Positions 39,826 to 49,216 are shown, counted from the stretch's first letter. The stretch: 55,951 bases of DNA from Fimenecus sp045532175 (GCA_045532175.1 JAZSFK010000048.1:1-55951); one strand, 5' to 3'. Numbers and translations are program-made. Notes: generated from the letters alone by a model not told the origin.

Positions 39826-40752
39826 TCATTCAAACAACGGTGTGCTGAAATACCTTTCAGCTGTGTCGGGAAGAACGGTTACAACAGTTTTGCCCTTGCC
39901 GAGCTTTTTCGCAAGTTTAAGTGCAGCAGCAACGTTTGTGCCACTTGAAATACCGCACATAATTCCTTCAAGTCTTGCTAAATCACGTGCAGTTTGTATT
40001 GCTTCTTCGTCAGTAACAATATAAATATCATCATAAATGTTCTGATTAAGGTTATCGGGGATAAGACCGTCACCTATACCCATCTGCAAATGCGTACCGA
40101 TTGTACCACCTGCAAGAATTGCGGCATTCTGTGGCTCAACAGCCCAGATTTCAACGTCAGGATACTGTCTTTTTAAGACTTCTCCGATACCGCTTAATGT
40201 TCCGCCCGTGCCGATACCGGAACAGAAACCGTGAATTTCCCCTGCAACCTGTTCAAGTATTTCAAGTCCTGTATGGTGTTTGTGTACTTCGGGATTTTTC
40301 GGATTTGTGAATTGTTGCGGGATATACACATTCGGGTTTTCCTCCTGCATTTTAACAGCAGTCTGTAAACATTCATCAATGCACTTACCAATATCACCCT
40401 CGTCATGAATAAGTACAACCTCTGCACCGTAGTGCTGAACTAACTTTCTTCTTTCCTCACTAACAGAGTCAGGCATAATAATTACAGTCTTGTAGCCCTT
40501 AACGGCACCGATAAGTGCAAGACCGATACCTTGATTACCGCTTGTTGGCTCAACGATAATTGAGTTTTCGTTTATAATTCCTCTTTTTTCAGCATCCCTG
40601 AGCATATTGTAAGCAGTTCTTGTTTTAATTGAGCCTCCGACATTAAGACCTTCGTATTTGACAAGCACCTCGGCACTGTCCTCGTCCACCATTCTGTTAA
40701 GACGAATCATAGGAGTCTGTCCCATTGCTTCAAGTATATTATTACATACCAT
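39826..40752 (-). CDS. cysK: Cysteine synthase (O-acetylserine sulfhydrylase), variant motif subfamily
   Basis: A protein of 308 residues of the PLP beta-family. The PLP lysine is Lys43 in LNVGGSIKTRTA, the substrate loop is EPTSGNQGIGLA (TSGNQG 70-75), and the phosphate-binding GIGTGGTLSG is intact. It makes cysteine from O-acetylserine and sulfide. Two motif positions differ from the common form (KTR rather than KDR, GNQG rather than GNTG), suggesting a distinct clostridial branch; related enzymes using other nucleophiles cannot be excluded. No cysE or sulfate genes are near. It has a good promoter, divergent from galT. Confidence 0.85.
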   Translation of the reverse strand: MVCNNILEAMGQTPMIRLNRMVDEDSAEVLVKYEGLNVGGSIKTRTAYNMLRDAEKRGIINENSIIVEPTSGNQGIGLALIGAVKGYKTVIIMPDSVSEERRKLVQHYGAEVVLIHDEGDIGKCIDECLQTAVKMQEENPNVYIPQQFTNPKNPEVHKHHTGLEILEQVAGEIHGFCSGIGTGGTLSGIGEVLKRQYPDVEIWAVEPQNAAILAGGTIGTHLQMGIGDGLIPDNLNQNIYDDIYIVTDEEAIQTARDLARLEGIMCGISSGTNVAAALKLAKKLGKGKTVVTVLPDTAERYFSTPLFE

Positions 40753-40781
40753 ATTTCACACCTCGATTTTATAACTGAGAC

Positions 40782-40809
40782 ATTATATCACAATTGAAAA
40801 ATTATTCAA
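40782..40809 (-). promoter_or_regulatory. Predicted promoter of cysK
   Basis: Minus strand TTGAAT (40804-40809), 16 bases, TATAAT (40782-40787). Confidence 0.65.
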
Positions 40810-40828
40810 TATAATTTCTAAAAACATC

Positions 40829-40856
40829 TTGAAATGAAATGAATTTTCTCTATAAT
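40829..40856 (+). promoter_or_regulatory. Predicted promoter of galT
   Basis: TTGAAA (40829-40834), 16 bases, TATAAT (40851-40856). Confidence 0.65.
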
Positions 40857-40885
40857 TATATTAGATTATTTTGTGAGGTGTTCCC

Positions 40886-42379
40886 ATGAATATTTTTGAA
40901 GCAATAAATTCTCTTGTGGCTTATGGTGTAAGAGAAAATTTAATTGAAGAATCAGACAAGGTTTGGGCGGTTAACCGTGTTCTTGAAATTCTTAATATGG
41001 ACAGTATAGAAACTGATGCAGAAGTAAAGAGTGAAAACCTTGAAGAAATTTTAAAGGTTATTCTCGACTTTGCGGTAGAAAAAGGACTTTGCGAAGACTC
41101 AATCGTATATAAAGATTTGTTTGATACAAAGGTAATGGGAGTTTTGACTCCAAGACCGTCACAGGTGATTAAGACTTTCGCTGAAAAGTATGCAGTTTCT
41201 CCAAAAGATGCAACTGACTATTACTATCATCTTGCCCGTAAGAGTGACTACATCCGTGAATACAGAATTAAAAATGATGTTAAATGGATAACAAGCACAG
41301 AGTATGGTGATATTGACATCACAATCAACCTTGCAAAACCTGAAAAAGACCCTAAGGCTATTGCTGCTGCAACAAAAATGGAGCAGAGTTCATATCCTAC
41401 TTGTATGCTTTGTAAGGAAAACGAAGGTTACAGAGGTCGAGTTAATCACCCTGCACGTCAGAATCACAGAGTTATTCCAATCTGCCTTGACGGTGTTGAC
41501 GCATTTTTGCAGTATTCACCTTATGTTTACTACAACGAACATTGTATTGTTTTTGACGATGCTCACACACCAATGAAGATTTCTGAACAGAAATTCAGAA
41601 GACTTTGCGATTTCGTTAAGAAATTCCCACATTATTTCCTTGGTTCAAACTCCGATTTGCCAATCGCAGGTGGTTCAATTCTTACTCACGAGCATTTCCA
41701 GGGTGGTAGCTACACGTTCGCTATGGCAAAGGCTGATTATGAAGAAAAATTCACATTTGACGGCTATGAGGATGTTGAAGCAGGAATTGTAAAATGGCCA
41801 ATGAGTGTTATCCGTCTGAAATGTGAAGACACAGACAGAATGTGTGCACTTGCAGGTAAAATCCTTGCAACATGGCGTAATTACACAGACGAAGATGCAT
41901 TTATTTATGCTTACACAGACGGTCAGATTCATAACACAATCACACCTATTGCAAGATACCGTGACGGAAAATACGAACTTGACCTTGTTCTTCGCAATAA
42001 CATTACAACAGAGGATTATCCTGACGGTTTCTACCATCCACATCCCGAACATCACCATATTAAGAAAGAGAATATCGGACTTATTGAGGTTATGGGTCTT
42101 GCTGTTCTTCCTGCTCGTCTTAAAACAGAAATGGCAATCTTAAAGGATGCAATTCTTGAAAATAAGGACATTACAGCAGACGAAAGAATTGCAAAACACG
42201 CTGAATGGGCGGATATGATTAAGAATAAGTACGATAATATCAATGCTGATAACTGTGAAAAAATCCTTCAGGACGAAATCGGTATTGTATTTACTGCAAT
42301 TCTCGGTCAGTGCGGTGTGTTCGACAGAACGAAAGAAGGCAAAGCACAGTTTATGAAATTTATTTCACAGGTGAAATAA
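40886..42379 (+). CDS. galT: UDP-glucose--hexose-1-phosphate uridylyltransferase, class II
   Basis: A protein of 497 residues, typical of the Firmicute class II GalT (longer than the E. coli class I form and without its HPHGQ-type HxHxQ in the same context). It shows CMLCKENEGYRGRVNHPARQ, FLGSNSDLPIAGGSILTHEH and YHPHPEHHHIKKENIGLIEV. It swaps UMP between UDP-glucose and galactose-1-phosphate in the Leloir pathway. galK and galE are not in the window; galM is at 21450. It is monocistronic and ends in a family B hairpin terminator. GTGAGG precedes the ATG. Confidence 0.94.
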   Translation: MNIFEAINSLVAYGVRENLIEESDKVWAVNRVLEILNMDSIETDAEVKSENLEEILKVILDFAVEKGLCEDSIVYKDLFDTKVMGVLTPRPSQVIKTFAEKYAVSPKDATDYYYHLARKSDYIREYRIKNDVKWITSTEYGDIDITINLAKPEKDPKAIAAATKMEQSSYPTCMLCKENEGYRGRVNHPARQNHRVIPICLDGVDAFLQYSPYVYYNEHCIVFDDAHTPMKISEQKFRRLCDFVKKFPHYFLGSNSDLPIAGGSILTHEHFQGGSYTFAMAKADYEEKFTFDGYEDVEAGIVKWPMSVIRLKCEDTDRMCALAGKILATWRNYTDEDAFIYAYTDGQIHNTITPIARYRDGKYELDLVLRNNITTEDYPDGFYHPHPEHHHIKKENIGLIEVMGLAVLPARLKTEMAILKDAILENKDITADERIAKHAEWADMIKNKYDNINADNCEKILQDEIGIVFTAILGQCGVFDRTKEGKAQFMKFISQVK

Positions 42380-42418
42380 ATTAAATGCAAAATTCAAAGC
42401 GCAAAGTGCAAAATTATA

Positions 42419-42445
42419 GGGACGATTCACGAATCGTCCCTTTTT
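42419..42445. terminator. One-arm family B hairpin acting as galT terminator
   Basis: GGGACGATTC-ac-GAATCGTCCC followed by five T. The core equals the arm type of the two-arm elements at 5021 and 18472, so a repeat unit appears to have been reused as a terminator. TTCAAAGCGCAAAGTGCAAA short repeats precede it. Confidence 0.75.
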
Positions 42446-42481
42446 ATATTTATGAGGTTTTTATTCCATTTAGCACTTATA

Positions 42482-43921
42482 TTAGTCCCATTCTGTTCCT
42501 GTAACTTTATCAAGGTCAATGCCTTTTGTATCGTGAGTTTTCTTAATAAGGGCATAAATTGTAACAACAAAACTCGGAACAAGAAGACAAAGGGCAACTG
42601 TGCCGATAATTCCATCGTCGAAAATAAGTGCCAAAACCATATTTGTAAGGAAACCGACAGCATATCCTGCAAAGCCAACAACAGTTTGTGCCGCAGTTGC
42701 TGATGAACGAAGATTTGTCGGTGCAGATTCACTTGCCATCATAATAAGCACGTCGTTTGTGGAGTAATAACTACCAACGAATGTGCCACAGAAGAAGCCG
42801 ATAATTTCAGGTGTTAAGAAATTCATTCTTGCACCCAATGCGAAGATTATAAAGGAAATAACGCAGTTTGAGGCAACTGTAATTGCCGCGACTTTTCTGC
42901 CTTTTTTGTCAGAGATAAAGCCCATAATAACCTGTGAAAGAGCCATACCGATAGGGTATAAGATGAGTGCTTGGCTAACCTCTTTAACACTTACAAGGTC
43001 AAGAAAATCTTTCGCATTGGAGCCGTAAATACTCTGTGCATAACCGTGAGTGAGAATTGCTTGATAATTCATACTGCCGACAACACCTATGCCTGCAAGA
43101 GCAAAGCAGATGAATACCCAACGGAGCTGTTTGTGCGAAAAACCAAATTTAAGGGCATCAATAATGCCACCCTGTGAATCCTGTGCAGTTTTACGAAGCT
43201 TTTCTGCCTGTAACTCTTCTTCCGTCATACTAAGATAACGGATTCTGGACTCGATGAATGCGTCAGTTTCTCTGGCACAGAGAAGGGCAATAAGAGAAAC
43301 GACAATACCGACAACTGCAGGGATAAAATAAACATTACGCCATTCACTTGCACTTGTCATTAACCAACGGCGAAGGAAAGGCACAAGCATAACTGCCATA
43401 TTGGCAAAGAATTTAACAACGGAATATGTAATCGCACGACTTTTCGCAGGGGCAGATTCCATAATATACACAACGTGCATATCGTGTGGTACAAAGAAAA
43501 GAATCATGCAAGCACCAAGGAAATACATAATTACATTCTGTGAAAGGAAAATCACAAACATAGCAAGTGCCATTCCGAATGTGTTGATAATCAAGAATGT
43601 CTTTCTGCCGAAACGGTCTGCCAACGGTCTGTAAAAAATACCGATTACTTGGAACGGAATTGCCACAATCTGTAAAAGATTAAGAAGTGTAACGGCACTA
43701 CCGCTATTGAAAAAGTCGTTTGCAATTTCCGTCTGCATAAGTGAACCGATTTGTGATGCAATTTCATCCACGGCATAAATAAGTGCAATAATCAGAACAA
43801 GATACCAAAAATATGTGTTACCCTTGGGTCTTGCCTTTTGTTTTTCCCAATATTTCAGTTCTTTTTCCTTGCGAAGTTGCTTTTTACGAAGCTTCTCCGG
43901 GGATAATTGTTTTGTTTTCAT
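42482..43921 (-). CDS. MFS transporter
   Basis: A protein of 479 residues. The ATG at 43921 (MKTKQLSPEKLRKKQ) follows GGGAGGG; a TTG five codons earlier is inside that site. A basic cytosolic N terminus of about 35 residues precedes 12 predicted helices. MFS signature loops YRPLADRFGRKTF (helices 2-3) and FISDKKGRKVAAI (helices 8-9) are clear. The substrate is unknown; the fold is of the sugar or organic-anion porter type. It is followed by a family B hairpin and preceded by the symporter gene on the same strand. Confidence 0.85.
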   Translation of the reverse strand: MKTKQLSPEKLRKKQLRKEKELKYWEKQKARPKGNTYFWYLVLIIALIYAVDEIASQIGSLMQTEIANDFFNSGSAVTLLNLLQIVAIPFQVIGIFYRPLADRFGRKTFLIINTFGMALAMFVIFLSQNVIMYFLGACMILFFVPHDMHVVYIMESAPAKSRAITYSVVKFFANMAVMLVPFLRRWLMTSASEWRNVYFIPAVVGIVVSLIALLCARETDAFIESRIRYLSMTEEELQAEKLRKTAQDSQGGIIDALKFGFSHKQLRWVFICFALAGIGVVGSMNYQAILTHGYAQSIYGSNAKDFLDLVSVKEVSQALILYPIGMALSQVIMGFISDKKGRKVAAITVASNCVISFIIFALGARMNFLTPEIIGFFCGTFVGSYYSTNDVLIMMASESAPTNLRSSATAAQTVVGFAGYAVGFLTNMVLALIFDDGIIGTVALCLLVPSFVVTIYALIKKTHDTKGIDLDKVTGTEWD

Positions 43922-44017
43922 AATATTCCCTCCCAATGAAATAATTGTAACATATTCAAATGAAAAAGCAAAGGGAAATATTATAAATAAGATTTCGACA
44001 AACCGTATTTAGAAATT

Positions 44018-44053
44018 AAACCACCTGAATTTCTTTTCTTTCTCAGGTGGTTT
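44018..44053 (-). terminator. Intrinsic terminator of the sodium symporter gene
   Basis: Minus strand AAACCACCTGA and TCAGGTGGTTT form an 11-bp stem with a long A-rich loop, then an AT-rich tail. It lies between the symporter stop and the MFS gene start. Confidence 0.75.
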
Positions 44054-44058
44054 AGTTT

Positions 44059-45642
44059 TTATCCTAATGATGTTGTAACTGTTGTTGTGACCTTTTTGCC
44101 ATAGCAACTGAATTTTTCATTGATGTTTTTCGGCAGGGTTTTCTGTGTGAGCAGACTGACAATCGGTACTAAAACAAGTCCGCCGACCATAGCAAAAACT
44201 CCTGAGTATAATGAGTTTGTAAAAACAAAACTCAAAATCGGTGTGGTGGGTTTGAAAAGTCCTATACTTATAAGTAACTGTATAATTTCAAGTCCTGTAC
44301 CGAAGACAAAACTTACTGCAACGGCTGCTTTTGTGGTCTTTTTCCAGTATAAACCATATAAGAACGGAGCAAGGAAAGCACCTGCCAAAGCACCCCAGGA
44401 AACACCCATCATCTGTGCGATAAAAACAGAATCTGCCCAGATTGTATCCTTGAGGATTGCAATAATTGCAGAAATTGCGATAAAGAAAACAATGAAAACA
44501 CGAAGAATAAGAAGACTCTTTTTATCGTCAACTGTATTTTTCTTTTCAAGTCTTGGCTTAATCACGTCAAGGGTAAGTGTGGAAGAGGAGGTAAGCACAA
44601 GGGATGAAAGTGTTGACATAGAGGCAGAAAGCACAAGCACAATAACAAGTGCTACTATAACCGGAGCAAGGTCTGAAAGAATTGTTGGCACAACCTTGTC
44701 AAACATAACTGCACCGGAGTCTGAAATAAATCCGCTTGCAACCATTTCATCTTTGTAAAGACGACCGAAACCACCGAGGAAATAGCAACCACCTGCAACG
44801 ATAATTGCAAATATAGTTGAGATTATTGTACCCTTTTTAATTGAACCCTCATCCTTGATGGAGTAAAACTTTCCAATCATTTGCGGAAGTCCCCAAGTGC
44901 CGAGAGAGGTAAGTACCACAACAAAGAAAAGGAAAACGGGGTTTGGTCCGAAAATTGATGTGTATTCTGCACCTGCTTCTCCGGTAAGGCTTGCAACAGC
45001 CTGAGTAAAACCTCCGTTTTTAACAAGAACAGCAGCAACAACTGCAACAATTCCCAAGAGCATAATAATTCCCTGAATGAAATCGTTGATTGCAGTTGCC
45101 ATATAACCACCAAAAATCACATAAATACCTGTGAGAGCTGCCATTACGATAACGATAATTGCATAGGGAATTTCAAATACATTATTAAAAAGTGAAGAAA
45201 GTCCGTTATAAAGAGATGCTGTGTAAGGAATAAGAAAAATGAATACTATTACAGATGCAACTATCTTAAGTGCTTTGGAATCATATCTTTTCTCAAAGAA
45301 GTCAGGCATTGTTTTGGAGTCGAGATGTTGTGTCATAACCCTTGTTCTTCTGCCAAGCACACTCCACGCAAGGAGTGAACCGACAAATGCATTCCCAAGA
45401 CCAATCCAAGTGGATGCAAGACCGAAATTCCAGCCGAACTGGCCTGCATAACCAACAAAAATAACCGCAGAGAAATATGATGTACCGAATGCAAAGGCGG
45501 TAAGCCAAGGACCAACCGAACGACCGCCTAACACGAAGCCATCAACATTAGTTGCGTTTTTCTTGCAATAGAAACCGACACCTATCATAAGTGCGAAGAA
45601 ACATATAAGCATTGGTATACTAATCATCATTGTTGTTGTCAT
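44059..45642 (-). CDS. Sodium:solute symporter (SSS family)
   Basis: A protein of 527 residues. The ATG at 45642 (MTTTMMISIPMLICF) follows AGGAG by 8 bases. About 13 membrane helices are expected. It shows FVLGGRSVGPWLTAFAFGTS and SYFSAVIFVGYAGQFGWNFG, the sodium-site region near helix 1 of PutP/PanF-like carriers, and SASMSTLSSLVLTSSSTLT. It imports an organic solute with sodium. The substrate is unknown. It is divergent from the aryl-acid CoA ligase operon and shares the operator at 45701-45733, so an aromatic acid is a reasonable guess but is not proven. Confidence 0.88.
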   Translation of the reverse strand: MTTTMMISIPMLICFFALMIGVGFYCKKNATNVDGFVLGGRSVGPWLTAFAFGTSYFSAVIFVGYAGQFGWNFGLASTWIGLGNAFVGSLLAWSVLGRRTRVMTQHLDSKTMPDFFEKRYDSKALKIVASVIVFIFLIPYTASLYNGLSSLFNNVFEIPYAIIVIVMAALTGIYVIFGGYMATAINDFIQGIIMLLGIVAVVAAVLVKNGGFTQAVASLTGEAGAEYTSIFGPNPVFLFFVVVLTSLGTWGLPQMIGKFYSIKDEGSIKKGTIISTIFAIIVAGGCYFLGGFGRLYKDEMVASGFISDSGAVMFDKVVPTILSDLAPVIVALVIVLVLSASMSTLSSLVLTSSSTLTLDVIKPRLEKKNTVDDKKSLLILRVFIVFFIAISAIIAILKDTIWADSVFIAQMMGVSWGALAGAFLAPFLYGLYWKKTTKAAVAVSFVFGTGLEIIQLLISIGLFKPTTPILSFVFTNSLYSGVFAMVGGLVLVPIVSLLTQKTLPKNINEKFSCYGKKVTTTVTTSLG

Positions 45643-45670
45643 AATTATCACTCCTTTGTATTAAAAATTC

Positions 45671-45699
45671 TTGACAAACAAGATAATATGTGGTATATT
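45671..45699 (+). promoter_or_regulatory. Predicted promoter of the CoA ligase-iorAB operon
   Basis: TTGACA (45671-45676), 17 bases, TATATT (45694-45699), followed directly by the inverted repeat at 45701-45733. Confidence 0.7.
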
Positions 45700-45700
45700 C

Positions 45701-45733
45701 GCTTTAACGCTTTAAAGTTTAGCACTTTAAAGC
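45701..45733. promoter_or_regulatory. Operator-like inverted repeat
   Basis: A perfect 10-bp inverted repeat GCTTTAAAGT-ttagc-ACTTTAAAGC (45709-45733) plus an extra half-site GCTTTAACGC (45701-45710). It sits at the expected transcription start of the CoA ligase operon and upstream of the divergent symporter, a position suited to repression. No cognate regulator gene is adjacent. Confidence 0.7.
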
Positions 45734-45841
45734 AAATAAGTCAATAGGGAAAAATATAAAATTTCTTTTGTATAATTCTATTGATTTTTGTACTGTAATG
45801 CAGTAAAATGTTGAAATATTATATATTCCGGAGAACACATT

Positions 45842-47476
45842 ATGACAATTGTACATTTACTTGAAAAAAATGCTCGTGAATTTCCAAATGATGTAGCATT
45901 GGTGGAAATCAATCCCGAGCAACCAGAGACCCGAAGAATCACCTGGAGTGAATTTGAACTTGTTGAGCCGGGTGCAAGACGTCCTTACAGACGTGAAATC
46001 ACTTGGGGAGTTTTTGAGGAAAAAGCAAACCGTTTTGCAAATATGCTTTCCCACAACGGAATCGGAAAAGGCAACAAGGTTGCAATTCTTTTGATGAATT
46101 GTATTGACTGGTTGCCCATATATTTTGGTATATTAAAAACAGGTGCTTTGGTAGTACCGCTTAATTTCCGTTATTCTTCTGATGAAATAGATTACTGTCT
46201 TGATTTAGCCGAGGCTGATGTCCTTGTTTTCGGTAATGAATTTGTAGGCCGTGTTGAGGCTATTGCAGATAAAATCAGTAAAAAATGTAAGCTTATTTAC
46301 TTTGGTGCAAGCTGTCCTGCTTTTGCAGATGATTATAATGAACTTGTTTCTGAATGCTCAAGCAGTTTCCACGGATGTTGGCTTGAAGAATCCGACGACG
46401 CTGCAATTTATTTTTCATCCGGTACAACAGGCTTCCCAAAAGCGATTTTACATAACCACGAAAGCCTTATTCACTCCTGCCGTTGTGAACAGGCACACCA
46501 TAATCAACAAAAAAATGACTGTTTCCTTTGTATTCCGCCACTTTATCATACAGGTGCAAAAATGCACTGGTTCGGTAGCCTTTTAAGTGGCTCAAAGGCA
46601 ATTATCCTCAAGGGTACACAGTCAAGAAATATTCTTAAGGTTGCAAGTGATGAAAAATGCACAATCGTTTGGCTTCTTGTTCCGTGGGCACAGGATATTC
46701 TCAATGCAATTGACCGTGGCGAAATTGATTTGAACGAATTTGATTTCTCAAACTGGAGACTTATGCACATCGGTGCACAGCCTGTTCCACAGAGTTTGAT
46801 TAAACGTTGGCTCGAATATTTCCCAAATCAACAGTACGATACAAACTATGGTCTTTCCGAGTCCATCGGTCCGGGTGCAGTTCACCTTGGTGTTGAAAAT
46901 GTACATAAGGTTGGTGCAATCGGTGTTCCCGGTTATGGTTGGCAGACAAAGATTGTTGACCCTGACGGAAATGAAGTTTCCCAAGGTGATGTTGGTGAAC
47001 TTTGCCTTAAAGGCCCGGGTGTTATGACCTGCTACTACCGTGACGAAGAAGCCACAGCCGCAACTCTTAAAGATGGTTGGCTTTTGACAGGTGATATGGC
47101 TATGCTTGACGAAGATGGCTTTATTTACCTTGTTGACCGTAAAAAAGACGTTATCATCACAGGTGGTGAAAACCTCTACCCTGTACAGATTGAAAACTTT
47201 ATGGCAGCACATGAAAAAATCAAGGACGTTGCTGTTATCGGTCTTCCTGACCCACGACTTGGTGAAATTGCAACTGCAATTATTGAAGTTAAAAAGGGTA
47301 TGACTTGTACAGAAGAAGAAATCAACGAATTCTGTATGAGTTTGCCAAGATATAAGAGACCTCGTAAGATTATTTTTGCAGATGTACCTCGTAACCCAAC
47401 GGGTAAAATCGAAAAACCAAAGCTTCGTAAAATCTATGGGGCAGAAGGTCTTGTTGATTCACAGAATAAATCATAA
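45842..47476 (+). CDS. AMP-forming acyl/aryl-CoA ligase
   Basis: A protein of 544 residues of the adenylate-forming superfamily. Motifs are the P-loop YFSSGTTGFPKAILHNH, YGLSESIGPG, the GDMAMLDEDGF and DRKKDVIITGGENLYP hinge, and the C-terminal lysine in NPTGKIEKPKLRK. Near the N terminus the usual TW-FEEKANRFANML block is preceded by a second copy of its start (RRITWSEFE, then EITWGVFEEKANRF). It activates a carboxylic acid to its CoA thioester. It lies 15 bases before iorA, pointing to an arylacetate substrate (phenyl-, indole- or hydroxyphenylacetate). GGAGA precedes the ATG. Confidence 0.85.
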   Translation: MTIVHLLEKNAREFPNDVALVEINPEQPETRRITWSEFELVEPGARRPYRREITWGVFEEKANRFANMLSHNGIGKGNKVAILLMNCIDWLPIYFGILKTGALVVPLNFRYSSDEIDYCLDLAEADVLVFGNEFVGRVEAIADKISKKCKLIYFGASCPAFADDYNELVSECSSSFHGCWLEESDDAAIYFSSGTTGFPKAILHNHESLIHSCRCEQAHHNQQKNDCFLCIPPLYHTGAKMHWFGSLLSGSKAIILKGTQSRNILKVASDEKCTIVWLLVPWAQDILNAIDRGEIDLNEFDFSNWRLMHIGAQPVPQSLIKRWLEYFPNQQYDTNYGLSESIGPGAVHLGVENVHKVGAIGVPGYGWQTKIVDPDGNEVSQGDVGELCLKGPGVMTCYYRDEEATAATLKDGWLLTGDMAMLDEDGFIYLVDRKKDVIITGGENLYPVQIENFMAAHEKIKDVAVIGLPDPRLGEIATAIIEVKKGMTCTEEEINEFCMSLPRYKRPRKIIFADVPRNPTGKIEKPKLRKIYGAEGLVDSQNKS

Positions 47477-47491
47477 GAAAAGAGAATGGAT

Positions 47492-49216
47492 ATGAAAAAA
47501 TTGATGATAGGTAATCAGGCAGTCGCAGAAGGTCTGCACGATGGTGGTTTAGGTGTTGTTTCAAGTTACCCTGGCACACCATCAACTGAAATTACTGAAT
47601 TTTTAAGTAAATTTGATGATATTCACAGCGAGTGGGCACCAAATGAAAAGGTTGCTTGTGAGGTTGCATTTGGCTCAAGCCTTGCAGGTGCTCGTTCAGC
47701 CTGCGCTATGAAACACGTTGGACTTAACGTTGCTGCTGAACCGCTTTTCACAATTTCATATACAGGTATTAACGGTGGTCTTGTAATCTGCGTTGCCGAT
47801 GACCCTGCTATGCACTCATCACAGAATGAGCAGGATTCACGTCACTATGCTATGGCATCAAAAGTTCCGATGCTTGAACCTGCTGATTCAATGGAAGCAT
47901 ATACATACGCTAAAAATGCTTTTGAACTTTCAGAAAAATATGATACTCCTGTTCTTCTGCGTATGTGTACAAGAATTGCACATAGCCAGTCAATTGTTGA
48001 AACAAGTGAAAAAGTTCCTGCAACATTAAAAGACTACGAAAAAAATCCTGCAAAATACATAATGGCACCTGCTAACGCAATCAAACGTCATCCGTTGGTT
48101 GAGGAAAGAACACTCAAATTACAGGAGCTTGCAGAGAATTGCGAATACAATACTGTTGAAATGAATTCTGATGAAATCGGTATTATCACATCAGGTTGCT
48201 CATATCAGTATGTAAAAGAGGTTATGGGGGACAGTGCAAGTGTTCTTAAAATCGGTATGTCATACCCATTACCGGTAAAACTCATTAAAGATTTCGCGTC
48301 AAAGGTTAAAACTCTTTATGTAATTGAAGAACTTGACCCATTCATTGAAAACCACGTTAAAGCACTTGGCATAGATTGTTTTGGTAAAGAGAAATTCTCA
48401 ATTCTGGGTGAGTTTTCACAAGCTACTATTGCTAAGGCATTCGGTAAGGAATTACCTGCAAGTGTTTCAGCAGATTCTCCTATTCCAAACCGTCCGCCAA
48501 TGATGTGTGCGGGTTGTCCTCACAGAGGCTTATTCTACACACTCGCAAAGAATAAGGTTACAGCCCTCGGTGATATCGGTTGCTATACTCTCGGTTCAGC
48601 ACCACCTCTCAATGCCCTTGACTCAACTCTCTGTATGGGTGCATCAATTTCAGGTCTTCACGGCTTTAACCTTGCAAGAGGTAAGGATGCAGAAAAGAAG
48701 AGTGTTGCAGTTATCGGTGATTCAACATTTATGCATTCAGGTATGACTGGGCTTGTAAATGTGGCATATAACGCAACAAATTCAACTGTTATTATCGTTG
48801 ATAACTCAATTACAGGTATGACAGGTCATCAGCAAAACCCGACAACCGGATATAACATCAAGGGTGACCCTGCTGCAAAGGTTGACCTTGAAACACTTTG
48901 CAAAGCACTCGGCATCAACCGTGTAAGAGTTGTTGACCCTTATGACCTTAAGGCTTGTGATACTGCAGTTAAAGAAGAATTGGCAGCAGAAGAACCATCA
49001 GTTATTATTTCACGCAGACCTTGTGTGCTTTTAAAATCAGTTAAACTTGAAGCACCACTTACTGTGGATAATGATAAATGCCGTTCTTGTAAGAGATGTA
49101 TGACACTTGGTTGTCCTGCAATCAGTATGAAAGACGGAAAAGCAAAAGTTGATGCAACATTGTGCGTAGGTTGTGGCGTTTGTAAACAACTCTGTGCATT
49201 TGATGCAATCGTTTAA
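47492..49216 (+). CDS. iorA: Indolepyruvate:ferredoxin oxidoreductase alpha subunit
   Basis: A protein of 574 residues. ATG 47492 (MKKLMIGNQAVAEGL) is chosen over one two codons earlier, which matches how homologues begin. The pyrimidine domain starts with VVSSYPGTPSTEITEF, the thiamine-diphosphate site is GDSTFMHSGMTGLVNVAYNA then NSITGMTGHQQNP, and two [4Fe-4S] motifs end it (CRSCKRCMTLGCP and CVGCGVCKQLC). With IorB it interconverts arylpyruvates and arylacetyl-CoA using ferredoxin. In the reverse (reductive carboxylation) direction it makes phenylpyruvate from phenylacetyl-CoA. It is flanked by two CoA ligases. Confidence 0.95.
   Translation: MKKLMIGNQAVAEGLHDGGLGVVSSYPGTPSTEITEFLSKFDDIHSEWAPNEKVACEVAFGSSLAGARSACAMKHVGLNVAAEPLFTISYTGINGGLVICVADDPAMHSSQNEQDSRHYAMASKVPMLEPADSMEAYTYAKNAFELSEKYDTPVLLRMCTRIAHSQSIVETSEKVPATLKDYEKNPAKYIMAPANAIKRHPLVEERTLKLQELAENCEYNTVEMNSDEIGIITSGCSYQYVKEVMGDSASVLKIGMSYPLPVKLIKDFASKVKTLYVIEELDPFIENHVKALGIDCFGKEKFSILGEFSQATIAKAFGKELPASVSADSPIPNRPPMMCAGCPHRGLFYTLAKNKVTALGDIGCYTLGSAPPLNALDSTLCMGASISGLHGFNLARGKDAEKKSVAVIGDSTFMHSGMTGLVNVAYNATNSTVIIVDNSITGMTGHQQNPTTGYNIKGDPAAKVDLETLCKALGINRVRVVDPYDLKACDTAVKEELAAEEPSVIISRRPCVLLKSVKLEAPLTVDNDKCRSCKRCMTLGCPAISMKDGKAKVDATLCVGCGVCKQLCAFDAIV

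Noticed and set aside
45890..46050. Recent tandem duplication or assembly error in the CoA ligase N terminus (RRITWSEFE and REITWGVFEE)
   Set aside because: The two copies differ at DNA level and the frame is intact. I recall similar N termini in clostridial relatives, so it is probably a family feature.
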